Positions 21,331 through 32,068 of a stretch of 64,000 nt of DNA are shown in pieces. The translations under genes were made by a program, and so were the position numbers. Every line of letters begins with the position of its first letter. The stretch's first letter is position 1. Under the pieces are notes generated by a model, which searched no databases, was not told the DNA's origin, and saw only the letters and a list, made by a program, of their open reading frames with translations. The stretch comes from Anniella stebbinsi. Lineage: Eukaryota; Chordata; Lepidosauria; Squamata; Anniellidae. The stretch spans positions 352,742,154-352,806,153 of the forward strand of contig JARDYH010000001.1 in the NCBI GenBank assembly GCA_029215795.1, given 5' to 3'.

Positions 21331-22200
21331 AATTACACACACGTAAATTATATACTCTATCTCACATGTATAGTACAGTTACAGTTTAGTTTGGATTGAA
21401 ATAAACTACTTTTCTTTTTCTTTTTCCCTTTTCTCTTTTTACTTCCTATTGGGCAGTTTTCTCTGATTTCCCCTCTCAGCATTTTTAAAAGAGCGTTACT
21501 CTCCCCTCACCGAGGCACCTGCATGCTTCTAACATTTGATGTATCATTAAAAATGCCTTCTCACATTTTGGCACATAAAGCCTGATAAAGTTTCACCTTT
21601 TAAAGAAATAAATGACTCAATTAACAAGATGAAAAACAGCAGTGTGGTGGCAGACCCTCTTGGTGGCCAAAAAAAGGGATAAAAAAGAATTATCCCAGCA
21701 GGGTGTTAATACAGGGAGCGCCACAACAATCAGCAGGCACCCAGTTTGAGTGACAGCCACCCAGCAAAGAAGACAGATTTGTCAGCTTGCTGACCGCTGG
21801 CTCGAGTCCCTCTCACCACCCTAGGAATAAATTGTTGCTCAGGAATGGTGGGCAAGCAGTTGCTCGTCGCTGCTAATCTAATTGAATTTTTCAGTAATGC
21901 TGTTTTCATTATCATGTGCAGATATGGGGAAGTGCTTTCTCAAAGGATGGTAAAGCCCTGTGCAGACGTCCCAGTGTGTGCAAATGTATGCAAGGAGTAG
22001 GGAAGCAGAACCACGCCCACTGACCCTATCCTTGACCTCCATACGTTGGAGATCCCATCTGCAATGTATAGAGATCTATGTGTATATGAAGTTATACCTG
22101 ATATATGAAGTTCAGAGTGTACATGTCTTGAGGTCTTCATATATGGCTTCTGTAAAGATGGGATGGTGAATGGGTTGGAATCAGTGGGTGCAATTCCCCC
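21331..22200. other. unannotated stretch; candidate conserved element
   Basis: Repeat-free by eye. The part 21600-21920 has ungapped unique text with several TAATTG/TTAATT-type cores and E-box-like CAGCTG-type words. This is only a candidate for a conserved non-coding element. Confidence 0.3.
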
Positions 22201-22202
22201 TT

Positions 22203-22402
22203 TCTACATAAGAACATTTGAAGCTGCCTTATAACAAGCCAGGCCATTGGTCCATCTAGCCCAGTCTTGTTGACACTGGCTGGTAGCAATGGCTTCTAGG
22301 GTTTCAGGCAGGGTTTTTTTTCCAGACACACCTGGAGATGCCAGGGATCGAACCTGAGACCTTCTGTGAGTAAAGCAAGTGCTCTACCACTGAGCTACAG
22401 CC
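22203..22402 (-). repeat. tRNA-derived SINE
   Basis: On the minus strand the head reads 'gtggctgtagctcagtggta' (A box) and 'ggttcgatccctggc' (B box, near 22340-22355). It is followed by a body ending 'gacactggc...ccaatggcctggc' and 'ataaggcagcttc' (approximate consensus). Polymerase III boxes are well kept, but the anticodon arm is not that of a working tRNA. Other copies are at 42246 and 59988. Confidence 0.85.
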
Positions 22403-22624
22403 ACTCGTATATGTACATCAATACACATTTTCACCATATGGTGAAAATACCTTTTCATTGTTTGCTTTGTGTATATGTGTGTGTGTGTTTCTTGGCATTT
22501 CAAAATGCTGTATTCCTGATCTACACATTGGAACAGAAAAGGCTGTTAGCAAAGGGATGCGTAAGTTCTCTCAGACTGGTTCCGCGTTTCTTCCAAGATT
22601 CCTCCATCTCCTTATTTCCATTCC

Positions 22625-22695
22625 AGTTGAACTTTTGTGAACCACCCAGATAGCTTTGGTTTTTGGGTGGAATAGAAATGCAATAAATAAATAAG
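22625..22695 (+). repeat. L2-type LINE tail, divergent
   Basis: 'tgtgaaccacccagatagct' then 'ttggtttttgggtggaatag' and 'aatgcaataaataaataa'. Confidence 0.7.
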
Positions 22696-23027
22696 TCTGG
22701 GAGGAAATTCACGTTTCAGAATGTCGGTGGCAAACAGAGTCTGCCAGTGTTTAATAGAGAGCAAGGTAAGAAGGCCCTCAGTGTGTAGGGGAATAGGATG
22801 GCCACTTGTGCATTGTCCAAAAAAAGACAGACAGGACAAAAGACAGCTTTGCATAAATTTTGCATATGCTAATTTCTATGCATATATGCAAATTTAGAAC
22901 CAATTACTGTAATTTAAACAGAAATGCAGTACATCTCACCTAAGAAAGACTGTGGCCAAGTGATCCAGGATTTGTTTTTTTTTTAAGGTTTGGCTTACTG
23001 CTGATTAGATGTATGTTGTCTTTGTGT

Positions 23028-23157
23028 ATATTGTCTGTTCTACATTTTTGTTTTATATTTTGTATATCATTTTTAATGTTTTAATATTTTGTAGGCCACC
23101 CAGAGAGCTGCCGCTATGGGACAACATAGAAATATTATTATTAATAATAAAAATAAC
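23028..23157 (+). repeat. L2-type LINE tail, divergent
   Basis: 'ttgtaggccacccagagagc' and 'tgccgctatgggacaacata' followed by an ATT/AATA-rich end. Confidence 0.7.
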
Positions 23158-23249
23158 CCCTAACTATTGTCCATATGAACGGGGGCTCATGGGAGTTATA
23201 GTCCAAAACTTCTGAGGGACTCCAGGTTCCCTACCTCAGCCCTAGGGGA

Positions 23250-24245
23250 GGAGACCTGGTCCTTCCAGGTTGCTTAATGCACCCCAACTTGTTGATGAGA
23301 ACTGGGCTTGAGGCTCAAAGGCCTTTCAACACGTCCTACCCCCAAGGAACCTTGGCACCTGCCCAGTCATGCCAAATGCTGGCGTCAGGCAAGCAAACCT
23401 CATCTTAGCATCTTCTTTTTAACTTTCTCAGACTGAAATGTGTTAATCTGAATCCAGCTGTGCCGTTTTTACTCAGGCTAAAAATCCCTGCAGATAATGG
23501 TCTGATGCAAAACTTCGTACTGTCAGTTATTCATCAACAAATTGGCCCAAAGAGTTTAAGTATTACATGTGATGTTTCATTTTCACTTTCTTTTCTGCCA
23601 TCACTTGGAGTAAGCCAAATTCAAAAATTGCATAAATACATTTTAAAAAAAGAAACACTAGCCTCATTGCCAAGTGCCAATGGGACTACTCCAGAGTAAG
23701 TGGTGTGTGGCTTCCAGCCAGAGCCCGCAATCATTAAACCACTTAGTTGCCTCTAAGAGGAACACTCTGGAGTGAGTGGTTTAAGGCCTGCAGCCAAATC
23801 GACCAAATTAGCATGTGTAATTCCACTCACTTCAGTAGATCTTGGGTTGATTTATACATAGATAGCTATAAATGTAAGCAGGCTGGTTTTGTTTTGCCAT
23901 TCCACATGTGCCTAATCTCGTATTTAGAACTGATACCTAATAGATCTGTGCTACAGATTTCTAAGAATTGCAACTCCTTCTTCATCACAATCATCATTTT
24001 TAAAGCAGCCTCCAAGCCGTCAGAGTCAAGCAGATTTGCAAAGAGTGTCTTCCAAATGTTTCCATTTATTCAAGCTGTGTCAAACTGTTATTCTGCTGTA
24101 TGTGTTTTTAACCATTTTCATTCACTTATACAGAAAAAAAAATGCTTCAAAAAAATTCAGAGAAAATTTTGTTGAAATTCCCAAATGTGGAGTATAGGGT
24201 TCTTGCATTTATTTTAGGTATTAGGTCACGGATGGGATTGTCTTG
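23250..24245. other. unannotated stretch
   Basis: No repeat recognised. A 142-codon frame at 23747-24175 is rich in S, F and C, with a lysine-rich end from a poly-A run. I recognise no domain, and no splice or start context supports it. Confidence 0.35.
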
Positions 24246-24740
24246 GGCCATGTCTATTCCTGCCTTTTTTCCCAGGGTTGTCCCTGGGTCATTCCTGTGC
24301 ATCCAAATGACACACAGGGGATCCCGGGTGCAGGCAGGGACAACCCCTCCAATTTCACGGGAAAACTGGTTGCCCAGTTATCCCGATTTTCCCCGCAGTC
24401 CCGGGACAATCCCAAGGACCACAGGCGGTGTGGGCCCCCATCCTAGTTTCTTCCCTCCTCCCTGTGAGTAACGGCGGACAGCAAGAGGGAAGTAGCCAGT
24501 CCGGGGGAGTCCAGGAACGTCGGGGAGAGCGGGAGTGGGGCTTTTTAAAAAAATGTACTTTTCATTGGAGTGCAATTGTACTCCCACCTCCAGCTTTTTT
24601 TAAAAAAATGGCAGGCACAATGTCCGTTTGTTTCCGGGACGTCGCGGTTCCATTTAGATGCTGGGAGAGGATTGCAGAAGCAGGTAAGTCCGCGGTCCTC
24701 CCCCCTCCCTTCCTCTACACACTTTGGTCTAGATAGGGCC
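24246..24740. mobile_element. Harbinger-like MITE, GGCCCTTTC family
   Basis: Left 'gggccatgtctattcctgcc', right 'ggtctagatagggcc'. It shares 'ccagggttgtccctgggtca', 'catccaaatgacacacaggg' and the 3' part 'tccgtttgtttccgggacgt' with the 19856, 47481 and 49330 copies. The ends are degenerate. Confidence 0.75.
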
Positions 24741-25305
24741 TGAGTGTCCTGTCTTTCATTGTACAATCATCTCTCTGACCAGCCTCCCTGTCTTCCCACA
24801 CTTCAAGCCCAGGGGAAGATAACTTGAGATTACTACTCCCAGGAGGCCTTTTTCAGTTCAGGAAGCATGGGCAGCTGGGATGCTGCAGAGAGATGAAGAG
24901 ATGTGCAACAGAAAGAAATACAAAACATGCATACAGCTCCTCGCAGTGATAAGGTAAGCTCAAAAGGAATTCTAAAGCACTCTTGCAATGTGGCAGAAAA
25001 TCAGAAGCCTATTTCATGGGGGAAGAAAACTTTTGGGAAACTGGAAGACAGATTTTGGCATAGCACTAGTATTTATACCACATATTTCAAATGTTCAAAG
25101 CACTCCACATAGATGATCTCAGGAATCTTTACAACTGCCCCATAAGATGGACTGGACTTAATATCCCCATATTTCAGATGGCAGAGTAAAGCTGAGTGAA
25201 GACTGGCTTCATGGTGTATTTCAAAGTAGCAATAGGCTTTTGTGGGGTACAACAAACGATTCCAAACTCTTAGAGCAAAGAAAGGGAGGGAAGGGAAGGG
25301 AAGGA
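24741..25305. other. unannotated stretch
   Basis: No gene. A short LINE-like phrase 'ttgtacaactgcc' type sequence is too weak to assign. Confidence 0.3.
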
Positions 25306-25548
25306 TATAGCAATATCTGAGGAGCCTGGGTTTGTTTTGTTTTTGGGTTTGTAGCTTTTTGGGTTGTTGCAGTGGTTTTAAATGTTTGTGTATATTGTGT
25401 GTATTGTGTGTATGTTGTATGTTTTTGCTGTTTTAATTTTTGTATATTGTTTTTAATTGTTTTTAATCCTATGTAAACCGCCCAGAGATCTTCAGCTATG
25501 GGGCGGTATACAAATGTAATAAATAAATACATATAAATAAATAAAGGA
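25306..25548 (+). repeat. L2-type LINE 3' UTR and tail
   Basis: It begins 'agcaatatctgaggagcctg', the stop-codon region of the L2 ORF (compare 28255-28275). It runs through the whole 3' UTR and ends 'gtaaaccgcccagagatctt' and 'cagctatggggcggtataca' with (AAAT)n. 5'-truncated at the stop codon. Confidence 0.88.
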
Positions 25549-25622
25549 AAGGAAACTACAAAACTAAGTTTTCATACAAAGTAAATTCTTCTAAGTCCCA
25601 TTGAATTCAATGGAAAAAGTAA

Positions 25623-25977
25623 GGCTGCCTCTACACGAGACGTTTAAAGCTCTTTGAAGTCTCATTAAAAAATTTCCCTCTACACGAGCGGAGCGTAAAT
25701 TGGGCATATAGGCGCGTTATCTCTCCGATTATGCGCATTATTGAATTCGTGTTAAATCGCGAGTTTTATTTTGCTCCAGCCGTTAAAGCGCATTTTGCCT
25801 ATGTGAACATGCGATTCTCCACATTAACTACCTGTAAAGCGCATTTTGGTCATCCCTTAATGCGCTTCGCCGCCTCTCGCTGCCTCTCGTGCAGAGGTAT
25901 TAGGCGTAAATGCGCTTCAGCGATTATGCGCATAATCGGGCAGCCAGGCGCCAAAGCGAATCCTTGTAGAGGGGGCC
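25623..25977. mobile_element. CpG-rich Harbinger-like MITE
   Basis: It starts GGCTGCCTCTACACGAGA and ends 'ccttgtagagggggcc', with TAA on both sides (25620-25622, 25978-25980). It is studded with 'gcgcatt', 'aatgcgc' and 'tgcgcataat' words, giving many CpGs in an A+T-rich context. An inverted relative lies at 39906-40251. Non-coding. Confidence 0.85.
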
Positions 25978-25999
25978 TAAGAGTGATGCTGGCTACAAA

Positions 26000-26454
26000 A
26001 CCCATTTAAAAGTTTTGATATTTTTAGAAGTTATAGCAAATTTTATTCTACTATAAAGTTGTAATTTGTTAATTAAAACAAAAACAGCACAACTAGCCAG
26101 CTCCTTGTGGATGTCTGGAAAAGGAAGATTGAATTATAATCAGAACAAAGTCTAACTTTAGTCTAAAAGACACAACCTTTGGGTTTTATACCCTGTTCAT
26201 ATTCAAGATCACTATACAATTACTATGCAACTAGAGGCTGGCGGCCAGCTTTTAGCCTAGACACGACACACAGACACACACATCGGCAGACAAACAGTGA
26301 ATCCCGCCTACCTTTCTGTATCTCTGGCCCACCTTTCTCGTTTTCCAGCTATTCCTGCCCATCTTTGCCCCAGGTCATACTCTGGCATTAAGACCCTACA
26401 TATTGTGAAGGAGTGGGCAGATCTCACCTTCCACCACATATCTACATCATGAAT
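26000..26454. other. unannotated stretch
   Basis: No gene or repeat recognised. Confidence 0.35.
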
Positions 26455-26520
26455 GAGCCCTCACAGAATCAGAAGAGTTGGAAGGGACCTTGGAGGAGGT
26501 TGAGTCCAATCCCAAGTAGT
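26455..26520 (-). repeat. CR1-type 3' terminus
   Basis: 'cacagaatcagaagagttgg' and 'aagggaccttggaggaggtt' with 'gagtccaatccc' is the reversed CR1 3' end, as at 49985. Confidence 0.7.
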
Positions 26521-26543
26521 CATGATTGTTGAAGAGACTCCAA

Positions 26544-26974
26544 GAGCCTATCCACATTGCCCTTAAAACTACTTATATTCTGCTTAAAAATGTGTTTTTT
26601 TAAGTCATTTCATTATGTTGTAGGACACACTGAGCAGTATTTACGTTTCATAGTGACTGCTTCTTCTGTCTTCAAAGTGTTCACTGGTGTATTACAGGGT
26701 TAATTCCTTGAGTCTTCTTCTTTAGTTTTTGTTTTGCAGGCTGCTTGAGTTACTGAGACAGAAGTGGGTGGGTCAAGCAGCCTGCAAAACAAAACCGAAA
26801 GAAGAGTCAAGGAATTAACTCTGTAATACACCATTGAACACTTTGAGGACGGAGGAAGCAATCACTATGAAACGTAAGTACTGCTCAGTGTGTCCTACCA
26901 CGTAATGAAATGACTTAAAAAAACACATTTCTAAACAGAATATAAGTCGTTTTAAGGGCAATGTGAATAGGCTC
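26544..26974. mobile_element. 431-bp full-length foldback, Harbinger-like
   Basis: Almost every base of the left arm pairs with the right arm, from GAGCCTATCCACATTGCCC at the edge to 'gcaggctgcttga/tcaagcagcctgc' beside a loop of about 23 bases (26749-26771). CAA is duplicated at both sides (26541-26543, 26975-26977). Its terminus matches the GAGCCTATCTACAC family. It would fold into a hairpin of about 200 bp if transcribed. Confidence 0.9.
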
Positions 26975-26977
26975 CAA

Positions 26978-27648
26978 CACAGACATTTTTGGGAGGGGAA
27001 AGCAGAGGGTGGAGAGCAGATGATGATGAATGACTGAATCGGGGTTACCCATCAAGCACATCTATCCTCTCTCACATCTCTCCCCACCACCATGCTAATA
27101 CATACTCTAGCTCTCCCGCTCCCTCTCCCTCTCTCTCTCTCTCTCCTCATCTCCTTTCTGATAGGCTTATTTGGTACTGCTACCTCCTGTTAAAAAGGCA
27201 GTTCAGCAAAAACAAAAGGCAGAACAGAATGAGCATTTACCAGCTCCATATGCATACAAAAGGCTAAAAAGAATCCAGTGAAGAAAACAACTTTACTCAC
27301 AAGTATTCTTGCACTTACAAATGCAGGCACAGCATAAGGTTTCAAGAGAGTTTGTTCAGTCCATTTTGTGTTCCATTACACAGGCAGGAGCAAGAGAGCA
27401 AGCTATGTGCTCCTAGCAATGGAGGAAGGCAGAGAGAGAGAGAGAGCGAACAGGAAGGGGAAGAGCAAGAAGGAGGAACAACACTGTAAGCTATAGAGTT
27501 CCTAAGCCTAGGTATGCCCATGCAACATTACCCTCTTCCTATAGCTTGCAGGCAAGGTTACAATAATCCCAACACTTTCTTCCCAAAGCATGCAGTATTC
27601 ATAGCTAGGCTTCGTCACCACACAACTGCAATACAATATTAGATACAG
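26978..27648. other. unannotated stretch with (CT)n
   Basis: No gene seen. A pyrimidine tract lies at about 27115-27147 and a GA tract at about 27430-27447. Confidence 0.35.
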
Positions 27649-27787
27649 AGCCTATCTACACACGCAGGATAAAACTCATTGAAAACGTTTTGAAAACTGT
27701 ATATGGAGTGTGTCCTGGGCCCCAACAGTTCTCAAAACTGTTATAAACCATTTTAAACCATTTTAAAGCAGTAGTGTAGATAGGCTC
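27649..27787. mobile_element. Harbinger-like MITE, GAGCCTATCTACAC family
   Basis: 139 bp. GAGCCTATCTACACACGC at left, 'agtagtgtagataggctc' at right, flanked by ACA duplications (27646-27648, 27788-27790). Best-preserved member of its family here. Confidence 0.88.
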
Positions 27788-28017
27788 ACAGGCATAGTGC
27801 TTTTAACTCTGCAACATGCACTACAACCATTCATATCTGTTAGGGACCACCTTTATTTTCTAGTCCAGGGGCGCAAGAGCTCAGGCCCAGTTCCAATCTG
27901 GTCCTCTGGGGTTCCCTAGAAGTTCTTAGGGTGACCATATGAAAAGGAGGACAGGGCTCCTGTATCTTTAACAGTTGCAAAGGACAGGGAATTTCAGCAG
28001 GTGTTGTTTATATGCAT

Positions 28018-29628
28018 ATTTATTTATTTATTTATTTATTACATTTGTATACCGCCCCATAGCCGAAGCTCTCTGGGCGGTTTACATAGGATTAAAAACA
28101 ATTAAAAACAATATACAAAAATTAAAACAGCAAAAACATACAACATACACACAATCTGTACATTTAAAAACCACTTCAACACTTCAAAAAAACAAAAACA
28201 AAAAAAAAACAAAAAAAAACAAAAAAAAACCTACAAAAACAAAACAAAACAGACCCAGGCTCCTCAGATATTGCCAAATGCCTGAGAGAAGAGGAAAGTC
28301 TTGACCTGGCGCCGAAAAGATAACAATGTTGGCGCCAGGCGGGCCTCGACAGGGAGATCGTTCCACAATTGGGGAGCCACCACAGAGAAGGCCCTCTCTC
28401 TTGTTGCCGACCTCCGAGCTTCCCTCGGAGGAGGCACTCGGAGGAGGGCCTTAGATGTTGAACGTAGTGTTCGGGTAGGTTCATGTCGGGAAAGGCGTTC
28501 CATCAGGTATTGTGGTCCCAAGCCGTGTAAGGCTTTATAGGTTAAAACCAGCACCTTGAACCGGGCTCGGAAACATACAGGCAGCCAATGCAAGCGGGCC
28601 AGAGTAGGTCTTATATGTTCGAACCTACTGGTTCCAGTTATCAATCTGGCCGCTGCATTTTGCACAAGCTGCAGCTTCCGAACCACCTTCAAAGGCAGCC
28701 CCACGTAGAGTGCATTGCAGTAATCTAACTTGGAGGTTACCAGAGCATGGACAACTGAAGCCAGGTTATCCCTGTCCAGATAGGGACGTAGCTGGGCCAC
28801 CAACCGAAGTTGGTAGAAGGCACTCCGTGCCACTGAGGCCACCTGCGCCTCAAGTGACAGAGATGGTTCTAGGAGAACCCCCAAGCTACGAACCCGCTCC
28901 TTCAAGGGGAGTGCAACCCCATCCAGAACAGGTTGAACACCCTCCATCCGGTCAGCGGAACCACCCACCAACAGCGTCTCAGTCTTGTCTGGATTGAGTT
29001 TCAGTTTATTAGCCCTCATCCAGTCCATTGTCGCAGCCAGGCACTGGTTCAGCACATCCACAGCCTCGCCTGATGAAGATGAAAAGGAGAAATAGAGCTG
29101 CGTGTCATCAGCATACTGATGACAACGCACTCCAAAACTCCGGATGACTGCACTCAACGGTTTCATGTAGATATTGAACAGCATGGGGGACAAAACTGAC
29201 CCCTGCGGAACCCCATACTGGAGAATCCACGGGGCCGAGCAATGTTCCCCAAGCACCACCTTCTGGAGCCGACCCACCAAGTAGGAGCGGAACCACTGCA
29301 ATGCAGTGCCTCCCACTCCCAACTCAGCCAGTCGTGCCAGAAGGATACCATGGTCGATGGTATCGAAAGCCGCTGAGAGATCAAGGAGAATCAACAGAGT
29401 CACACTCCCCCTGTCTTTCTCCCGACATAGGTCATCATACAGGGCGACCAAGGCTGTTTCCGTACCAAAACCAGGCCTGAAACCCGACTGAAATGGATCC
29501 AGATAATCAGTCTCATCCAAGAGTGCCTGGAGCTGGCTCGCAACCACCCGCTCCAGGACCTTGCCCAGGAATGGAACATTTGCTACTGGCCTGTAGTTAT
29601 TCAGATTTTCAGGGTCCAGGGAAATTCC
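28018..29628 (-). mobile_element. L2-type LINE, 5'-truncated, with open RT frame
   Basis: About 1.6 kb on the minus strand: an RT-domain frame, then a 3' UTR and the tail 'gtaaaccgcccagagagctt', 'cggctatggggcggtataca' and (AAAT)n at the low-coordinate end. The endonuclease domain is missing. It is the best copy of subfamily A in the window; truncated relatives lie at 7835, 25306 and 60935. Confidence 0.92.
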
Positions 29629-29649
29629 CTGGTGAAATTCCCTCTTCAT
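28264..29649 (-). CDS. reverse transcriptase fragment of the L2-type LINE
   Basis: A 461-residue open frame from an ATG at 29649 to a TGA at 28264-28266. Copying RNA to DNA at the target site is the known role of this family. RT landmarks in order: 'NYRPVANV' (about 18-25), 'LDLSAAFDTID' (about 89-99, with the catalytic Asp of motif A), 'GVPQGSVLSPMLF' (about 146-158), the YADD catalytic box (about 179-182) and 'NKLKLNPDKTE' (about 214-224). The conserved C-terminal region follows ('KLDYCNALYVGLP', 'LQLVQNAAARLITG', 'LWNDLP'). The first ~8 residues (MKREFHQ) are encoded by the surrounding hAT element, not the LINE, so the start is accidental. There are no stops in the RT, so the copy is young, but it lacks the N-terminal endonuclease and is not autonomous. 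L2 is my best clade call; another CR1-superfamily clade is possible. Confidence 0.9.
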   Translation of the reverse strand: MKREFHQGISLDPENLNNYRPVANVPFLGKVLERVVASQLQALLDETDYLDPFQSGFRPGFGTETALVALYDDLCREKDRGSVTLLILLDLSAAFDTIDHGILLARLAELGVGGTALQWFRSYLVGRLQKVVLGEHCSAPWILQYGVPQGSVLSPMLFNIYMKPLSAVIRSFGVRCHQYADDTQLYFSFSSSSGEAVDVLNQCLAATMDWMRANKLKLNPDKTETLLVGGSADRMEGVQPVLDGVALPLKERVRSLGVLLEPSLSLEAQVASVARSAFYQLRLVAQLRPYLDRDNLASVVHALVTSKLDYCNALYVGLPLKVVRKLQLVQNAAARLITGTSRFEHIRPTLARLHWLPVCFRARFKVLVLTYKALHGLGPQYLMERLSRHEPTRTLRSTSKALLRVPPPREARRSATRERAFSVVAPQLWNDLPVEARLAPTLLSFRRQVKTFLFSQAFGNI

Positions 29650-30047
29650 CACAACAGTTAAAGCTGCAGGAGCCCTGTCTCTTGACCATGTACAAAAGAG
29701 GGCAGGGCTTCTGCAGCTTTAACTTTGTGATGAAGAGGGAATTTCACCAGGTTCTGCTTATATACAAATGACATCTGCTGAAATTCCCTTTTCTATGAAA
29801 CTGTTAAAGATACAGGAGCCCTGTCCTCCTTTTCATATGGTCAGCCTACCTAGAAGTCAATGCACCCTTCCCCCAGGCCCTTTCCCCCAACTACTGATCA
29901 TTTGGTGCAGTTCCCCCCTAAAAGGCTAAAATGCCTCTTCTAAGGCTTAGTTACTGGAAGTAAGAGCTTTAAGCTAGAGTATGCTGGTGTTTTTAGTTCT
30001 TTGATCGTGCTGTGCAGAAACCCCACCTTCAGCAATAACAGTGCCTT

Positions 30048-30395
30048 CAGCAATGTGTAATGGTGGGGGTAGTGATCCTTGGTCTCAGGGAAGGCTTAAA
30101 GCAGTGGTGGAGAAGGACCTCCTGTGGGATGAAAACAATTTTGGAGAATGGATTGGATGGATTCCTGGAGGAGAAGGCCATCAATGGCTGCTGGTCCTGA
30201 TGGCTATGCGCTACCTCTAGTATCAGAGGCAGTAAGCCGGTATATGCCAGTTGCTTGGGGAACATGGGTGGGAGGGTGCTGTTGCATCATGTCCTGCTTG
30301 TGGGTCCCTGGTCAACGGCTGGTTGGCCACTGGGTGAGCAGAGTGCTGGACTAGATGGACCCTTGGTCTGATCCAGCATGGCTCTTCTTATGAGA
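30048..30395 (+). repeat. CR1 LINE 3' region
   Basis: Plus orientation: 'gattggatggattcctggag', 'cagaggcagtaagccggtat', 'ttgcttggggaacatggg', ending 'cttggtctgatccagcatgg' and 'ctcttcttatga'. Same family as 6585 and 7298. Confidence 0.85.
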
Positions 30396-30399
30396 AGCT

Positions 30400-30815
30400 C
30401 TTGGAAGGGGCATTTCAGTAATGGATGGGGTAGAAGGAAAAATGGGTGGTGCTAAACATACCAGCCTATTGTATCTTAAAGCTCTTACTGCCAGTACCTA
30501 AGACTTAGGAGAGGCATTTCAGGCTTTAGGAATGGAGTGCACAAAAGCCAGGAAGCCACTAAATCATCAGTTATCAGTTGAAAGGGTGGACCAGGGGGAG
30601 GGGGAGTTGCCATCTGGGGAAACCTGGATGACTGGATTAGGACCTCAGCAGGGCCAGATTTGCACCCTGCCCCCCCCCCCCCGGCCTTAGGTTCTGCTCA
30701 CCAGCTTAGACATCCCAATAAGGAAGCTAAATATGAACTTTGTCAAGATGGTTCACATGGCAGTGCCTTATGAATGGAAAGAACAAGCCTCATACAAATA
30801 AATACAAATAATAAT
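30400..30815. other. unannotated stretch
   Basis: No gene or repeat recognised; a poly-C run lies near 30669-30682. Confidence 0.3.
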
Positions 30816-30955
30816 ACTTTTTAACTTTTGTATATTTCTATTTATATGTTTTAATTGTCTATGTTTTAATTTTGTAAAGCTGCCTTGAGTCCCAGTACTG
30901 GGGAAAAGGCGGGATACAAATTAATATAACAATAGTAATAATAATTTCTGTCACC
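30816..30955 (+). repeat. LINE tail, divergent L2-type
   Basis: 'ttgtaaagctgccttgagtc' and 'ggaaaaggcgggatacaaat' with an AATA-rich end. Confidence 0.65.
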
Positions 30956-32033
30956 TGCAACGGAAATACTTCCCTGCCAACCATGCTTCTAGTCATCATG
31001 GGAAAGGGATCTCCACATGTACTGATATAGGTGATGCTCCTCTAGCCCAAGCAGGATCACCCCACACTTGGAAGACCTCCATGTTTATACATTTGTATGT
31101 GAAGAGACCCCTTTCCCATGGTGTCCGAATGTGCAGTGGTTGGGGGAGGCATCTGAGTTGAGTGTGGACATGATGGACAAGGTGGGGTGCGAGTCCATGC
31201 AGCCCTCACACAGTCTTTCAACATGTGTGTGAGAGGTTCTGTGTGAACCATTGATCAGCTCCCTCTTTAACAAGAATAGAAGAGCAAAGAGAAATTCCTG
31301 ACCCCACCAAGATTCATCTAAGTCCAGTGTCACCTCGTGACTAAACGAGTGTGTCCCATTTTCATCTCACGAAATAATGGAGGATAAATAACCCCATTCA
31401 ATGTAGGTTGTGAAACGTTTGATCAAGTTCTATATTATGTCTATGTTATGTACAGCTTCTGGAATACTTCTTCCATTCAATTTATAGTTTAATTAAATGG
31501 AGGAAAAGGGGGAGCTCTGGACTCTCCATATATTATTACAATATCTTTTGTGAGAGATTCCTTCCAAGGAAAAAAACTGAGATCTTGAACAAGGAAAGGC
31601 TGACCATATGGAATTAGATAGGCCATTGGTTTGGCCAGGTATAAGCGGCCTTCTTTATTTTAAAAGTTTAGCAATCTTGCATCTTCTAATTTCCATCTGG
31701 AAAATGAGAGTGCATAGTATGGACTTCCAAACAGAGATGTATATAAACTGTAATTTATTATATCAGTTTTTGCTGTGATCAAGGGAATAGCATAAAGAAA
31801 AAAAGGTCAAAGGGACAGTTGCAGTTAATATACGATTGATGAAATCCTTGAACACATATTGATCCGCTTTTATTACATTTTTAAACCTTCATCTCTGAAC
31901 ATTTCTCAATAATCCAGTAAGTATAACAAATGTAATTTGCTCTTCTTAGTCATGGGAAGTACTCTTTGCCCCAATAAAATTCAGCATACAAGAACAGTTT
32001 ACATCTGGCAAACAATGCCATATACACACCCAT

Positions 32034-32035
<2 letters not shown>
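30956..32035. other. unannotated stretch
   Basis: About 1 kb without a recognised feature. Confidence 0.3.

Positions 32036-32064
<29 letters not shown>
32036..32064. repeat. (AC)n microsatellite
   Basis: Dinucleotide run. Confidence 0.95.

Positions 32065-32068
<4 letters not shown>

Larger units (their letters stand above)
27927..29848. mobile_element. palindromic hAT-like MITE, copy D, split by a LINE
   Basis: The left piece starts TAGGGTGACCATATG and runs to about 28017. The right piece (about 29629-29848) completes the four-part palindrome and ends CATATGGTCAGCCTA. CTAGAAGT is repeated near both ends (27916-27923, 29850-29857) but is offset by three bases at the left. The L2 LINE at 28018-29628 lies inside, so it is younger than this element. 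Confidence 0.85.

Noticed and set aside
22330..22402. possible tRNA gene on the minus strand
   Set aside because: It has A and B boxes but is the head of a SINE with a long body; the same head recurs in other SINE copies.
23747..24175. 142-codon frame that might be an exon
   Set aside because: No domain, no clear splice sites, and odd composition; unsupported without transcripts.
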